Shown here: one piece after another, positions 40,601-53,700 of the stretch
Numbering within the stretch: the first letter of the stretch is position 1
Layout: each line of letters starts with the position of its first letter
Assembly (NCBI GenBank): GCA_907165275.2
Contig: OU015673.1
Location: 8,521,001-8,585,000, forward strand
Direction of reading: 5' to 3'
Length of the DNA: 64,000 bases
Origin: Zygaena filipendulae
Taxonomy: Eukaryota; Arthropoda; Insecta; Lepidoptera; Zygaenidae
The notes under the pieces: model-generated
Database searches by the model: none
What the model saw: only the letters and a program-made list of their open reading frames with translations
What the model was told of the DNA's origin: nothing
Position numbers and translations under genes: made by a program

Positions 40601-43600
40601 ACAGGAATGGTCCTAATATAGATCCTTGGGGTACTCCCATTACCACTGCAGAACCATGTGATCGTTTTCCGTTGACATCAACCCTTTGGATCCTATCACT
40701 CAAGTACGAAGTAAGAAGATCCAAAGCTACACCTCGTATTCCGTAATAGTGTAGTTTCCTGACCAAAGTTGTATGCTCAACACAATCAAAGGCCTTGGAT
40801 AAATCACAAAACACTCCATAAGCATCACGTGACTCCTCCCAGGCCTCAAAAATATTTTCAATTAATTTAATTCCTGCATCAGTTGTAGAGCGACCACGAG
40901 TAAAACCGAACTGTTTATGATGCAGCAAGTCGTTTTTATTAAAGTATGCGAGTAGTTGGCTAAGTATAAGCTTTTCAAATATTTTACTAAATGTGGGTAG
41001 TACTGAAATTGGTCTAAAGTTAGTAGGGTCTGTTGTACTACCTGTTTTAAACAACAAACGGGTAGTACAACAGACGCCACGTCTCGGGCGCCAAACCCCG
41101 TCTCGGGACTAAATAAGTTACTTTCACCCCTAGGATAACAATGTACTATTTTACTTCCATGTGAGTTGTGACCAAGTTTCCATGGAAGAATAAATTTGAT
41201 ATTTCTACAAGTAGATATTTTTCGATTTTTCGTTGGCTGCACACTCCTTCCTTTATATATGTATCTCTATCAACCCAATTGTTAACTGTTAGAGGATGCC
41301 GCAAGGCAATAAGTTCGCCTTTGTACCTCTTGTCCAAAAAATAATAAATAAATAAAAATAAATAAGTAAACTCTTTCGAGGTAAACAATCAATACGTAAC
41401 TTTGAACTTTGATCTGAGTATTTTTTTCAACTTTAAAATTATCACACTCGTGTATATTTATTTAACAGTTTTAATTTCTCGACGTTTATGTTATTGCAAA
41501 TGGCAATGAATAGAGTCTCCGAGGGACACGCCTGTTATCGCGTCGCATCGTCAGTCCGCGGGGCGACGCGATGTGAACTCTACCTACTCTACTGCCCTAT
41601 TGATCACACAAACGGGATTTTACGCAATCCCTCGCCGCACCAAAAGGGAATAGGTCGGCTTTTTGATTAGGAAGATTTAGTTTTATTGTCCTTTTTGTTG
41701 TTGAAAAATTAGGGTGTTGAAATATAGGCGACAGTTATGGGGTTTTGTTAACATAGATAAGTTGCTTTTATTCGACCGATCGATTACATGCAGTGGTTAT
41801 AACGCCGCATTGTTATGATTTTAATACCGCATTATTTCGTTCAAAGAAATTTGACCAGAAAAAGCACTGCTTGTTTCATCTATTTGATAAGAACAGATGG
41901 ACGAAGAGTATACTTGAATTTTATTCTATCCTATTCTATTCTGTAGTCGTCGTCGTGTTTTCACGCTAGTTTTAGCTTTGCATTGATAAGTCAGTGTACC
42001 TCGCAATAGGGAACTTCTTGTTTTTTTTTTTCAGTTTATTATAAAGATATACGGGCTACTTAAACATAACTAAAAATATTAATTAAAAATATGCATAAAT
42101 TAATTAAATAGAGCGTTGCTATATCTTACCACCAAAAAGCAGAATGAAATCATCAGTTGGAAATTACGCCATTACTCTCCATTACTAATCTGTGAGAGAG
42201 AAATCACTGTCATGTTGACAGAATCATGTGACACTGACAGATAAGTAATCTCAATATCCGAAAGTGAGATTAAGGTTCAACCACAGAGTACTTTTGGTTC
42301 AACTGTGGTGAGTTGCTTCCAAAAGCTCTAGTGCATGTCTATGATTTCTAATTATAAACATGTTTCCCATTGTTTGTTCCTCAGGGAATAAGATACTTTA
42401 GCGAAATTGATAATCTATGATCGATAAACAACTAAGGAACCACGTGGTCACGTAAAATCGTCCAATCACTCGTCCAATTTTCCGTGATAACGTGATATGA
42501 CGATACGTTCCTTAACTTTCTTAGTTTTGTATAGCGTTAACGTTCATCGATAAGGAGCAAGGTCTGCGTGAGTGACCATTCAGCGTGTTAGTATAGCGCA
42601 GTGTATGTACGTGGCCCTTGGGTGGGGTGTGGTGTCTGCGCAGGCAAGGTGTCGTGCAGCGCGTGCGGCGGCAAGTGCAGCGGCGAGGTGCTGCGCGTGT
42701 CCGACAAGTACTTCCACACGGCGTGCTTCACGTGCCGCGCCTGCGCCGCCTCGCTCGCCACCGGCGGCTTCTTCTGCAAGGACAACCACTACTACTGCCC
42801 GCAGGTACATACACACACACGCGCGCGCGCGAGCACTAACACACACACACACACACCACATTTGAACACCATCTCAAAATGAGACAAGTCTCATTTCTTT
42901 CCCTACAGTTAAAAGTGACACCTTAAAGAATTCTTAGGAAACCAAAGGAAACATGATTCCGTTTCAAGAATACAGTGCGTGGCATGGTCCTGCTAGATAG
43001 CGCCTGCACGGACTTAGCTCATGTTGAAGTCTTGTTCTGATTCGCATGATGACTACCTTCTTAACCGATCTGAACTACACAATACCTCTATATGTGTTTG
43101 ATGTGACGTGACGCGCTCATGTGCGTGTGTGCGTGTTGTAGGACTACCAGCGCGCGTTCGGCACGCGATGCGCGGCGTGCAACCAGTACGTGGAGGGCGA
43201 GGTGGTGTCCGCGCTCGGGAACACCTACCACCAGAAGTGCTTCACGTGCGCCCGGTGCAAGTCAGTACCCGCCACTTCCTACCACCAGTACTACCACTAC
43301 CACCACTACTTATTTTTATTTTATTTTACTTTTACTACATTGGCTTTATCTAGGTTGGGGCAGCTAAACACACTCATGTAATGAGAGATCATAACCAATA
43401 ACTTTTCACTGCCCATCTTGCTCCTGTCCCCCAGAATTTTAAATTAAATTAAACAGTAAATCTTCAATTCTGACATTTTTCTAGGGTGGGTAGAAAAGTT
43501 TCTCGGTTGGGCATTGCCCATCCTGTCCACCGCTAGCTATGCCGTTGCACATACCGTCACACCATACTCGTTGCTCTCGATATTAGATAATTACATGAGA

Positions 43601-44735
43601 TGCATCGCTGATTGCAGACGCGCGTTCCCCTCCGGGGAGAAGGTGACGTACACCGGCGCGGAGGTGGTGTGCTCGGCATGCGTGGGGGGCGCTGCACCCG
43701 CGCCCGGCCCCGCTGCCGCGCCCGCTCCCCCGGCGCCCGCGGCCGCCCCGGCGCCCCCAGCAGCGCCCCTGGGCAGCGCCCCCCCGGGCCCGCAGCGGCA
43801 GACGGCGCGCGCCACGCGCTCGCCCGCGTCCTCCCCGCCGCCCGACGAGGCGTCCAACAGCCACGACGCGCGGCAGCCCGACCAGAACGGTAACTCCGGC
43901 TATGGTACGCACGTCATTCATCTGTCATATCATACACTCACCACCTGCACTTCCTCCGCCCATCGTGCACGCCTCGTCTACTCGTCGATGCAACGCTCTA
44001 ATCTCGCGTACCACACCCACTGACTTCACTTGCACATGTGGTCGCCAGATTTACATATTTCTTTGTAAATTGCAATATTTTACAAACATTTCTATGGTAA
44101 AATTTACCCAACTACATTGCTCCGGGTTTCCCCGCCGCCTGGCAAGCCGAGTTGCCCCGCGCCATCAGGCTGACCGGGTGCGTTTGCGTGTCGTTACAGA
44201 GTGCGCCGGATGCGGCCGGGAGCTGTCCGAGGGGCAGGCGCTGGTCGCGCTCGACAGGTGCGTGGCTGCAACTTTACACTCTATAGTGGCGCCCGCGCCC
44301 CCCTGTCCGGCGTTCGAGAGCGGCACTGAGCGGGTGGCGGGTGCTCATGTTGCATGTTGCAGGCAGTGGCACACGTGGTGCTTCTCGTGCGGCGCGTGCG
44401 GCGCGGTGCTGGCGGGCGAGTACATGGGCCGCGAGGGCGTGCCGTACTGCGAGCGCGACTACCAGCGGCTGTTCGGCGTGCGCTGCGCCTACTGCCAGCG
44501 GTACATCGCCGGCAAGGTGCTGCAGGCGGGCGACAACCACCACTTCCACCCCACGTGCGCGCGCTGCACCAAGTGCGGCGACCCCTTCGGCGACGGCGAG
44601 GAGATGTTCCTGCAGGGCGCCGCCATCTGGCACCCGCGCTGCGGGCCCGCGCCGCACGACCCGCTCGCGCTCGCCATCGCGCTCGACCGCCCCTGCTCCG
44701 AGCTGCAGGTGCGACACGCCCCCGCCCCCCGCACA

Positions 44736-44780
<45 letters not shown>

Positions 44781-47700
44781 CCACACACACACACCACACC
44801 GTACCGACATTTCTCTAAAGGTTGAACCTCAGAAGCCCACGCAGTGCATTTTCTGAATACATACAAAAATATTAATTATGGCCGATATTTCGTCACGTGA
44901 CGCGGGCCGCGGCCCCACACCCCCAGATGCTCCCGAGGCCGCGATCGCACACAATATGCACACATCACACTCCTCTACACCGACATAGTCTACTACTACC
45001 AAGAATTGCTCAATGGACGTCTAACCTTACTAGCATATAGATGTTGTATTCTACGTAGACTTGCCGATACCTTAAGTTTCTTTATTCAACATTCCAATGG
45101 CATGGATATGTATGTATGTATAAGTGTAAAGTTGTAGCTCCACTCCCCGTGAAACATTATTATATCACAGTAATCTGTTATTTAATTTGCAGCCTTTCTC
45201 ACTAGTTTTCATACCTATATGTTGTGATAATTTTATGTTCTTTTTTTTAACACAGTACGTTGTTTGCTTGTCACCACGCTATGTTGTCGCTCGTGCTTCG
45301 CGCCGGTTTAGATACAGTCAGCATCAAAAATATGTTCACAATTTTATCAGTCAAACATATCTCACTCACTAGTATTTTTACACTTGATACTTATTAAAAA
45401 GTGGTTTATTATTAACCGACTTCCAAAAAGGAGGAGGTTCTATTATTTTTACTTTTATGGTGTTCAATGGAGAGTTTATCTATCTATATCATATATCTGA
45501 GGCTGACTATAAATACCGCGCCCCGAGCGTGTTGAAAAGCAACTACGTACCGCGCCCGCCCGCACCGCCCCGTGCGTGCGCGTGCGAGCGCGTGCGTGTG
45601 CGTGAGCGGCCGCTGCTTGTCACAGTTCTCGCTGCGCTCGCGCACGCCCAGCGTCAACGGCTCCTACTGCAGCCCCTACAGTAGCTTGACCAGGAAGGTC
45701 CGTCCACTCACATTATTATTTAGCTTTTAGTTTTTTTTCCTTTAAAACCCTTGCATGGGTCACACCAGCGCCACCCGCTATATAAAATCATACTTTAGAT
45801 ATTTAAGTTAAAATATATATTCAACTCATAAAATATATTCAGTCCGTGGTCTGTTATGCGTGAAAATAGTCAAAAAAAAAAAAAAAACATTTAATAAAAA
45901 TTACAGTCGCTTTGTTTTCCCATAGAGCAGTCGACGCATGACGCCGTGATGGAAAAAGGATTTTTACTCCCATCCGTACTGTGCGATGAAAATTGGATGG
46001 ATTTCGTTCTAAAAACAAAGTGAGAGACGATTGCTTTAAATAGTGTGAATACTATTGTTTTTTGACGATAGTTTTGCAGCATTTCAATTTGATATCAAAA
46101 AGTCCCATAGACTTGGCGATTTGTGTACGTATTTATTTCTTTTTTCTCATATCAACTTCTTTTGTTAATGAAGTATCTTAGAAGTATAGCGGGTGTCGCC
46201 AGTTTAATCCTTGTAAGAACTTAGTGTTACTTTAGCTGGATGTGCCTTTGAACATAACAACGTGGTGCACAACTCGAGACCGGGCTCGTGACCGGGCCAA
46301 TATGAGGGCATGATGTCCCTTTACAGTTTACATAAATTAGTTTTAATATCAATGCATCATAATTTATGTTCAAAGTCGCAGCGCACAGTCACTTCGCTAC
46401 TTTTCAGTTGACACGTTCATGTAGTCTTATTGGTTTGATTTTTTCATTTCCTTTTGTAATTATTTTATTTTATTTCTCGACTTGCGCCCAACGAGCAGGT
46501 ATTGGTCCTCTGTCGGCAGTTTGGTCTAAGGATTAAATTTATCTCCAGTTGAACAATAGTTGCGTATGTGAGTAGTACGTGGATGTTGTTGAAAATGTTA
46601 GAATAACATGAGAAATATTAAATAAATAAATAAACAACTTTTGCTAGTAGGAAGAATAGAAGATTTTATTGAAGTGACGTTCAAAAATAATATTAGAACA
46701 ATATATTTAAAAATTTAAATGTTTTCGATTACATTGACACATTCTTTGGTTGCTAGTAAAGCAAAGAGTATAATAACATACAACATGCCCCCTTAATCGA
46801 AAGCATTTGGCCCCTTAAGTTATACAATAAATATAGTCTAGAAGCCTACTAAAAACTAAGATAGCCCTAAGCCTTTGAGACATCTTAAATGTTTAACTCG
46901 GGCTAAAGGTTTCGTAAGTACATCAGCGGGCATTTCTGAAGTGCTAATGTACTTTAATTTAACAATGTTATCACAAATCTTTTCCCTTATGAAGTGAAAC
47001 TTTGTGTCAATATGCTTGGTTCGTGCATGGTGGCCTAGCGGATTTTCAGCAAGTAGCTGAGCACTCTGACTATCCGTGTGTATCAATACTACATTTTGCT
47101 TACCTGTTATATCATGTATAAAACGACGCAGGTAACAAGCTTCCTTTGCCGCCGAACACAAAGACATATATTCAGCTTCAGCTGAAGAAATCGCTACAGT
47201 GGGTTGCTTTTTTGCTTCCCATGACACTGAACCTCCTGCCAACTTCATACAGAAGCCAGTGTATGAACGACGATCAATTAAGCAATTTGCCCAGTCAGCA
47301 TCAGCATACCCCAAGAGTGGTATGCCAGTCTTTCTGTAAACAATAGACAAATCAATTGTACCCTTTAGGTATTGCAGAACTCGTTTAGCTGCCAACCAGT
47401 GAGTTTTGTTATACTTATTATTGAATTGACTAAGATAACTCACCGCATAGGCTATGTCTGGTCTTGTATTTATAGCTATAAACATCAGACAGCCTATAAG
47501 ATTTTGATAAGGATAATCATCATCCCTGCCCCCTTCAATGGTTGCTGCGGGCACGAGTTTATTACATTCAATCGGAGTAGAGTATGTTTTACAATGCTCT
47601 AAACCGAAACGCTTCAGTAAACTCTCGATGTAAGTCTTCTGATTTATCACAATCGAGTCATCAGTTTTGTAAATATTCAATCCTAAATAATACTTCAACT

Positions 47701-50700
47701 CTCCAAGATCCTTTAATGAAAAATATTTTTCTAAATCTGCTTTGACAGTGTCAAATGACAAATCATTTTTATAAAAACAAATTATGTCATCAACATATAC
47801 TCCCAAAATAACAGTCTCTGTACCAAAGAGTTTGGTATACACACAAGGTTCGGAAGAGGTTCTGTTGAAGCCAATCTTCGAAAGAGTATCATTCAACTTT
47901 ATGTTCCAAGCTCTGGGAGCCTGTTTCAAACCATACAGAGACCTCTGTAGCAAACAGACTTTATTTCCTTCGGAGAATCCAGCTGGTTGAGCCATATAGA
48001 CCTGCTCCTGGAGATCACCATTTAGAAAAGCTGTGTCTACGTCCATGTGACGCATTTTTAGGTTTTCTTCTGCAGCTATAGCAAGCAAAGTTCGCAAAGA
48101 AGAATGTCGCACCACCGGAGCAAAAGTCTCGTAGTAATCGATACCTTCGACTTGATTGTATCCCTTCGCAACTAGACGAGCCTTATACTTGACCACATTA
48201 CCTTGAGCATCTCTTTTAAGTTTGTATACCCATTTACAAGGCAAGGGCTTCACACCTTCAGGTTTAGGTACCAAGGTCCAAGTATTCATTTTCATTAGAG
48301 AATTATACTCGTCATTCATTGCATTACGCCATCTATCGGCATCATCTGAATTAATAGCTTGTGAGTAAGAAATAGGTTCTTCTGGATCATGAGAAACCAA
48401 GAAAGAAAAATGTTCTGTGGGCTTTCTGTCTCGGGAAGGATATCTTTTCTCAATAGATGCTTCTTTTTCAGACTGTTCCATATCAATGGAAACTACCGGT
48501 ATCTGCTGCAAGCCCGTCTCCTCTTCACATGGGACCTCGTCCTCTACAAAATCTATATTTTGAGAAATGATAGGGCAGCAAGAAGTATTGTCACCAGAAG
48601 TCTCACCATTATTATATTTCAAGTTAGAGAAACAAGTCTCAAAGAAAGTTACATCCCTACTTTTTATTAACTTTCTAGGACATATTATATTTCGAAACAA
48701 ATATGTATTAGGATCTTTAGTATAACCAACGAATATTTGTTCTTTAGCTTTCATATCTAATTTTGTCCTACTTTTTTCGGGAACGTGTACGAGAGCTCTA
48801 CAGCCAAACACCTTAAGGTGGCTAAGATCTGGTTTCATACCGAACCAGTGCTCATATGGAGTACCACTATCCAACGCTCTATGCGGAGATCGATTTTTAA
48901 GATAAACCGCAGTTTCAAAAGCGTCTTGCCAATAAACTTTAGGAAGAAAACTAGTAGTTAGCATAGCACGCGTTTTCTCTACAATTGTACGATTAGTTCG
49001 TTCAGCAAGTCCATTTTGTTGGGGACTATACGGAGCTGTTAACTGATGATCTATGCCTTTAGATGAGAGGTAATCAGAAAAAGCCTTATTAACAAACTCG
49101 CCTCCATTATCAGTCCTGAGTTTCTTAATTTGACAACCTGTTTGAGTTTCTACAAACTTTTGGAAGACAGAAAAACTCTTTAAAACTTCATCTTTTGTAG
49201 ATATAAAGTCAACGTGAATCATTCTTGAAAAATCATCAACTATAACTAAAACATACCTGTTGCCTTGAAAAGAAGAGACTGACATTGGACCACATAAATC
49301 ACAATGAACCAACTCCAATAACTTTGTTGCTCGCTTACAAGAAACTCTCCCAAAACTTTTGCGGGATTGCTTTGCTTCAACGCAGGAAACACAAGGTTCG
49401 ACATCTACACCTCCGTAGTCAAGTCCAGTGGCATCACGCTTCTGTAAAATATTCATACCGACACGACATAAATGTCCTAACCGTTGGTGCCAAAGACGAT
49501 ATTTAGAGACGTCTGAGTGTACAGCTAAAGCGGTATTATTGGGTATATTAACATTACAATCTAAAGCGTATAGTCCACCATGAACTGAACCATGTAATAA
49601 AGAAGTTCCTTTGTAAGTAAAATTATCTCTATTAAAAATATTACAACCTTCATGATCAAAAAGAACACTAAAGCCTTTATCAACTACCTTTTTAACAGAA
49701 ATTAAATTAGTTTTTAAATCAGGTACATGTACAACATTACTAATATTATTAATAATATCAGATTCAGTAGTGATAGAAATATTTCCTATCATTGCAGAAT
49801 CAATTTCTTTTCCATCCGCCACCATAACCTTACCACTTGTCTGTTTACAGTTCATTAACCAATCTGAATTTGCTGTCATATGCGTGGTAGCACCAGAATC
49901 AATATACAATAATGATAAGTCACCTTTTGAAGACGTATCAACTGCACCTAAAGACGTAGAGGCAGTGAATAAAGTTTTACTTTTATTATCTTCATTATCG
50001 CGATTATGGGTACCAATCTTGCCTTTGCCATTTTTGTGAGGACAATCAGGCCGCTTATGTCCAGGTTCTTGGCAGTCATAACAGACAATAGGTTTCTTCT
50101 TACCCGTGGTAGTCGCACGTTTCGTGCGCAGAGCGGACTCAGATTCTACATCCACTTTGTACGTCTGTCCCAATAACTTTGTCTTGACTAATTCAGTAGT
50201 CACCTTGACGTTACTATTTTCCAACGCCATAATCAGTGGTTCATATCTGTGTGTAAGTCCTCCTAAAATAATAGCGGCTAAAGATTCATCATCAATAATC
50301 TTCCCAATATCGGCCAAATCGTGTGCTGTACACATAATAGCATCCATGTAGCTTTCAACGTCATCAAAATCAGTAAGAGTAAATCTGTACAACTTACGTT
50401 CTAGGGAAAGTCTTCGTCCCAAACTTTTATCTTCATAAGCTTTTATTAGTTCATTCCAAACTTCTTTTGCTGTAGCACATGATCTTACCTGTGTAATAGC
50501 ACGACCTTCTAACGTGAGACAAATCTTTGACAAAGCTAGCTGCTCTTCTCTTTCCGTGCACTTATCTGTTGCATTTGTGGCAACGCATTTCCAGAGATTC
50601 TCATGGAGTAAATACATCCGAACCTTAAACTTCCAATCGGAAAAACCTTCTCTTCCTCGAAGGGGTTTTATCGAGCCCAAACTAGCACCACTCGTACTTG

Positions 50701-53700
50701 GGCTGTTACTAGCCATATTTACGATATTTTGCTCAATTTAATAGAGCTTCGTGCTGATAACGTGTTGAAAATGTTAGAATAACATGAGAAATATTAAATA
50801 AATAAATAAACAACTTTTGCTAGTAGGAAGAATAGAAGATTTTATTGAAGTGACGTTCAAAAATAATATTAGAACAATATATTTAAAAATTTAAATGTTT
50901 TCGATTACATTGACACATTCTTTGGTTGCTAGTAAAGCAAAGAGTATAATAACATACAACAGATGTGTCGACTGTTGAAGTGCGCCCGCGGTGTACAGTC
51001 GACTCCTGACTTATGCGAACTGGTGTGACACATTTTTAGTATTAAAAACAGTATTAAGACCAATGTTGAGATTTCATATTAGGTCTGCAGTTGGTGAAAA
51101 GTAAAACTTTATTGATTTACTTAAGTCGATACTAACAAACCAGTTGGCGTAATTCAGCTTTCAGGAGCCGAGTGTAGTAGATGTTGTCCTGTGACGTGAC
51201 GTGGTGCACCCGAGCCGTCACTGACAGTGTGCCCGTGACGCGCATCCCACATACAGGGTGTGCGATGTGGGCAGCATGTTGCCTCTACACGAACAAATTA
51301 CTCCGCTGCAGTAATCGTCGCTCGACACAAACTTAATTCACGGCTATTTTTTATGAAGTCCCATGAAACATCAAGAGTGCCAATCTTATTATACGAGCAC
51401 AATGTTGCCAAGTACCTTTCACTCGAGATATTATCGATCGCCTCTCGCAATAAATCGAATAATTTCCATGTATAATTAATGCTCTAGTTGCATAATTATG
51501 ATATTCGACAAAACGCAGCCTCCATTTCCCTGTCAATATCGAACTGACGTTTGTGGACGTGTTCGATGTGTCGGTCCTTCGAGCCGGATTCCGATTATAA
51601 AACGGTCTCTCTCGGGCGTGTGGTGTGAGCGCGTGTGACAGTGCGTGCGCGTGTCGCAGTACGGGTGCCGCGCGGCGTCGCCGGGGCTGGCGCTGCGCGA
51701 GTACGGCGGCGGCGGCGCGGGCAGCCCGGCGCGCATCACCACCTACTCGTACCTGGCGTGCGAGGCGGCGGCGCTGCGCCGGCCCGTGCAGCCCGCCGAC
51801 CGCCCGCCCGTCTCGCCGCACTTCCACCGGCCCAGCCCGCCCTGTGAGTGCGCCCGCCGCTCACCCGCCTCATCCCCCTCACCCCTCACCCTGACACACA
51901 TAGTACAGTGTACACACACACTACCTACACTGATATTATCTTCATTTATTTTAACATATGATGAAAACGTTCATGGTGTTAAAAATTGAATTTATCGAAA
52001 TAAATACCCTTAAAGTTGATAATAACAAATGTAACTTTTATAGACAGTTCAGCAAAGTGTTATATGAAGATGTGGCAAAATTAGTTACAAATATAGGGTT
52101 GAAAATATAAGGGTGAATTTTTGAGACGGGACCAAAGGACCAGGGTACCTACCTTAATCGTTATAGTTACAGAAAAATGCTCGTTGGAGACTATCCAAAT
52201 ATTTTTAAGATATTCTGAACTGCATTTACAGATTTTGGAAAAAATGTACAGTCAGCAAGAAAATGGTCATTTTACACACTTAACGATAGCTTAACGAATG
52301 TTTTATATTCTCGTTTGACTAATATTTGTGCGTCCACCGACCGGGTGCGTGTGTCGGTGCCCCAGCGCGCTGCTCCACGCGCATGTCGCCGCGGCCCGGC
52401 AGCAAGGCGTCGTCGCGCTCCGGCATGCGCGTGCTGGTGGACTCCATCCGCAGCGAGACGCCGCGCCCCAAGTCGCCGCACATGAACAACGAGGTGGGCC
52501 CGCTGCCTCCCGCCCTCGCACGCCTCCACGCCTCCGCGACACTGTATCCCATCTCCATGACGACCTCTCGCCTTCGCGACACTACATCGCGCCTCCACGA
52601 TACTACATCCCGGCTCTACGACACTACATCCCGCCTCCGCGACACTACATCCCGCCTCCACAACGATACCTTCCGCCCCTGCACGTCATTAGAATGTGTG
52701 ATCGTATCTAACCGCGCGGTGTGATTGTACGTCGGCAGGAGCCCATCGAGCTGTCGCACTACCCGTCGGCGTACAAGCCGCCGCCCGGCACGCAGCCCAA
52801 GATCGAGCGCGACGACTTCCCCGCGCCGCCCTACCCTTACACGGACCCCGGTGAGTGTCCCGCCCCCGCCCCCGCCCCACCGCGCCCCCCTGCGGCACGC
52901 TAACGTGACGTCACGTCGCCCGCAGAGCGGCGCCGGCGCTGGTCGGACACGTACAAGGGCGTGCCCGACAGCGACGACGAGGCGGACGGCGGCGGCGGCG
53001 AGCGCGGCGCGCGCGTGCTCAACGGGCACGGCGGGTCCGGCGGGTCCGGCGGGCCCGGCGGGCCGCCCGCCGCCGGCGACAAGCTGCGCCGCGAGCACCA
53101 GGAGCTCGCCAAGATCGAGAGCGGCATCGCGCAGGTGTTCCTCAAGGAGGTGAAGGAGCGCGAGAAGCTGGCGGCGTGGAAGCGCGCGCACCTCGACCCG
53201 CGCAACGCGTCGCGCACGCCGTCCGCCGCGCGCGAGCCGCCGCTCGGCCTGCGCTACTCGTCGCCGGTGGGCGCGTCGCCGTCGCGCACGCTGCCGCCGC
53301 CCGGCGCGCCCCTCGACGACTGCTGCCGCGACGCGCTCGCCCACGCGCACGCCCACGCCCACGCGCACGCCCACGCGCACAACTCGCACGTGCACATCCC
53401 TACATACAACGGTGAGTGGGCGCCGCATTTACACATCTCGTTATATACGATCAGTAAAGTTGCTAAAGCGACATTTTACGAAGTTGGGATTTTACTAAAA
53501 CATTATTTTGATGATGAATCGTCCAGAATGTTCCAAAGTTGAAAGTCAAGCAGCGACCGGTAGAGTATAAATAAAAAATATTAAAAAAAGTAAACCGTTC
53601 AAGAACATAACTTTTGGCAGATTGGTAATTTTTTTGCCACAAACTGGCATATTTTCTATGACAGTTGAATTTCCAGAAATATGTAAAAAATAAATGTCAG

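Larger units (their letters stand above)
10628..42643 (+). other. abLIM intron 1 (about 32 kb)
   Basis: It runs from donor GTCAGC at 10628 to acceptor CTGCGCAG ending at 42643. It contains the SINE, MITEs, Helitrons, Tc1-like element, palindrome and LINE listed separately. The stretches 10628-13014, 15495-19350, 19865-25749, 28640-30722, 31646-36647 and 36840-38462 hold no gene I can support, only short frames without domains. GC-rich islands near 23270-23400, 33240-33370, 37000-37170 and 37560-37740 could be enhancers or alternative promoters. Confidence 0.5.
46587..50961 (-). mobile_element. Complete Ty1/copia LTR retrotransposon
   Basis: Two 199-bp LTRs (46587-46785 and 50763-50961) start TGTTGAAAATG and end ACATACAACA. 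They bracket one long minus-strand ORF. GATGT occurs on both sides (46582-46586 and 50962-50966) as a 5-bp target duplication. A purine tract (AAGGGGGCA on minus) abuts the 3' LTR, and a candidate primer-binding region starting CGTTATCAGCACGAAG follows the 5' LTR. It sits in abLIM intron 7, opposite to the gene. Confidence 0.95.

Noticed and set aside
43583..43921. Minus-strand Gly/Arg-rich frames opposite abLIM exon 4
   Set aside because: They are the antisense of a GC-rich Pro/Ala-coding exon; stops are simply avoided by composition.
44274..44825. Large minus and plus frames ending in Thr-His or Cys-Val repeats
   Set aside because: The tails are translations of the CA microsatellite; only the LIM-coding frame up to 44708 is supported.
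44926..44990. Possible exon after CACACCCCCAG
   Set aside because: The frame is short, repetitive in His/Thr and has no donor; exon 6 and exon 7 already join in phase.
52616..53428. 270-codon minus-strand frame
   Set aside because: It is antisense to abLIM exons 10 and 11 and reads across their introns; the sequence is low-complexity Arg/Val/Gly.
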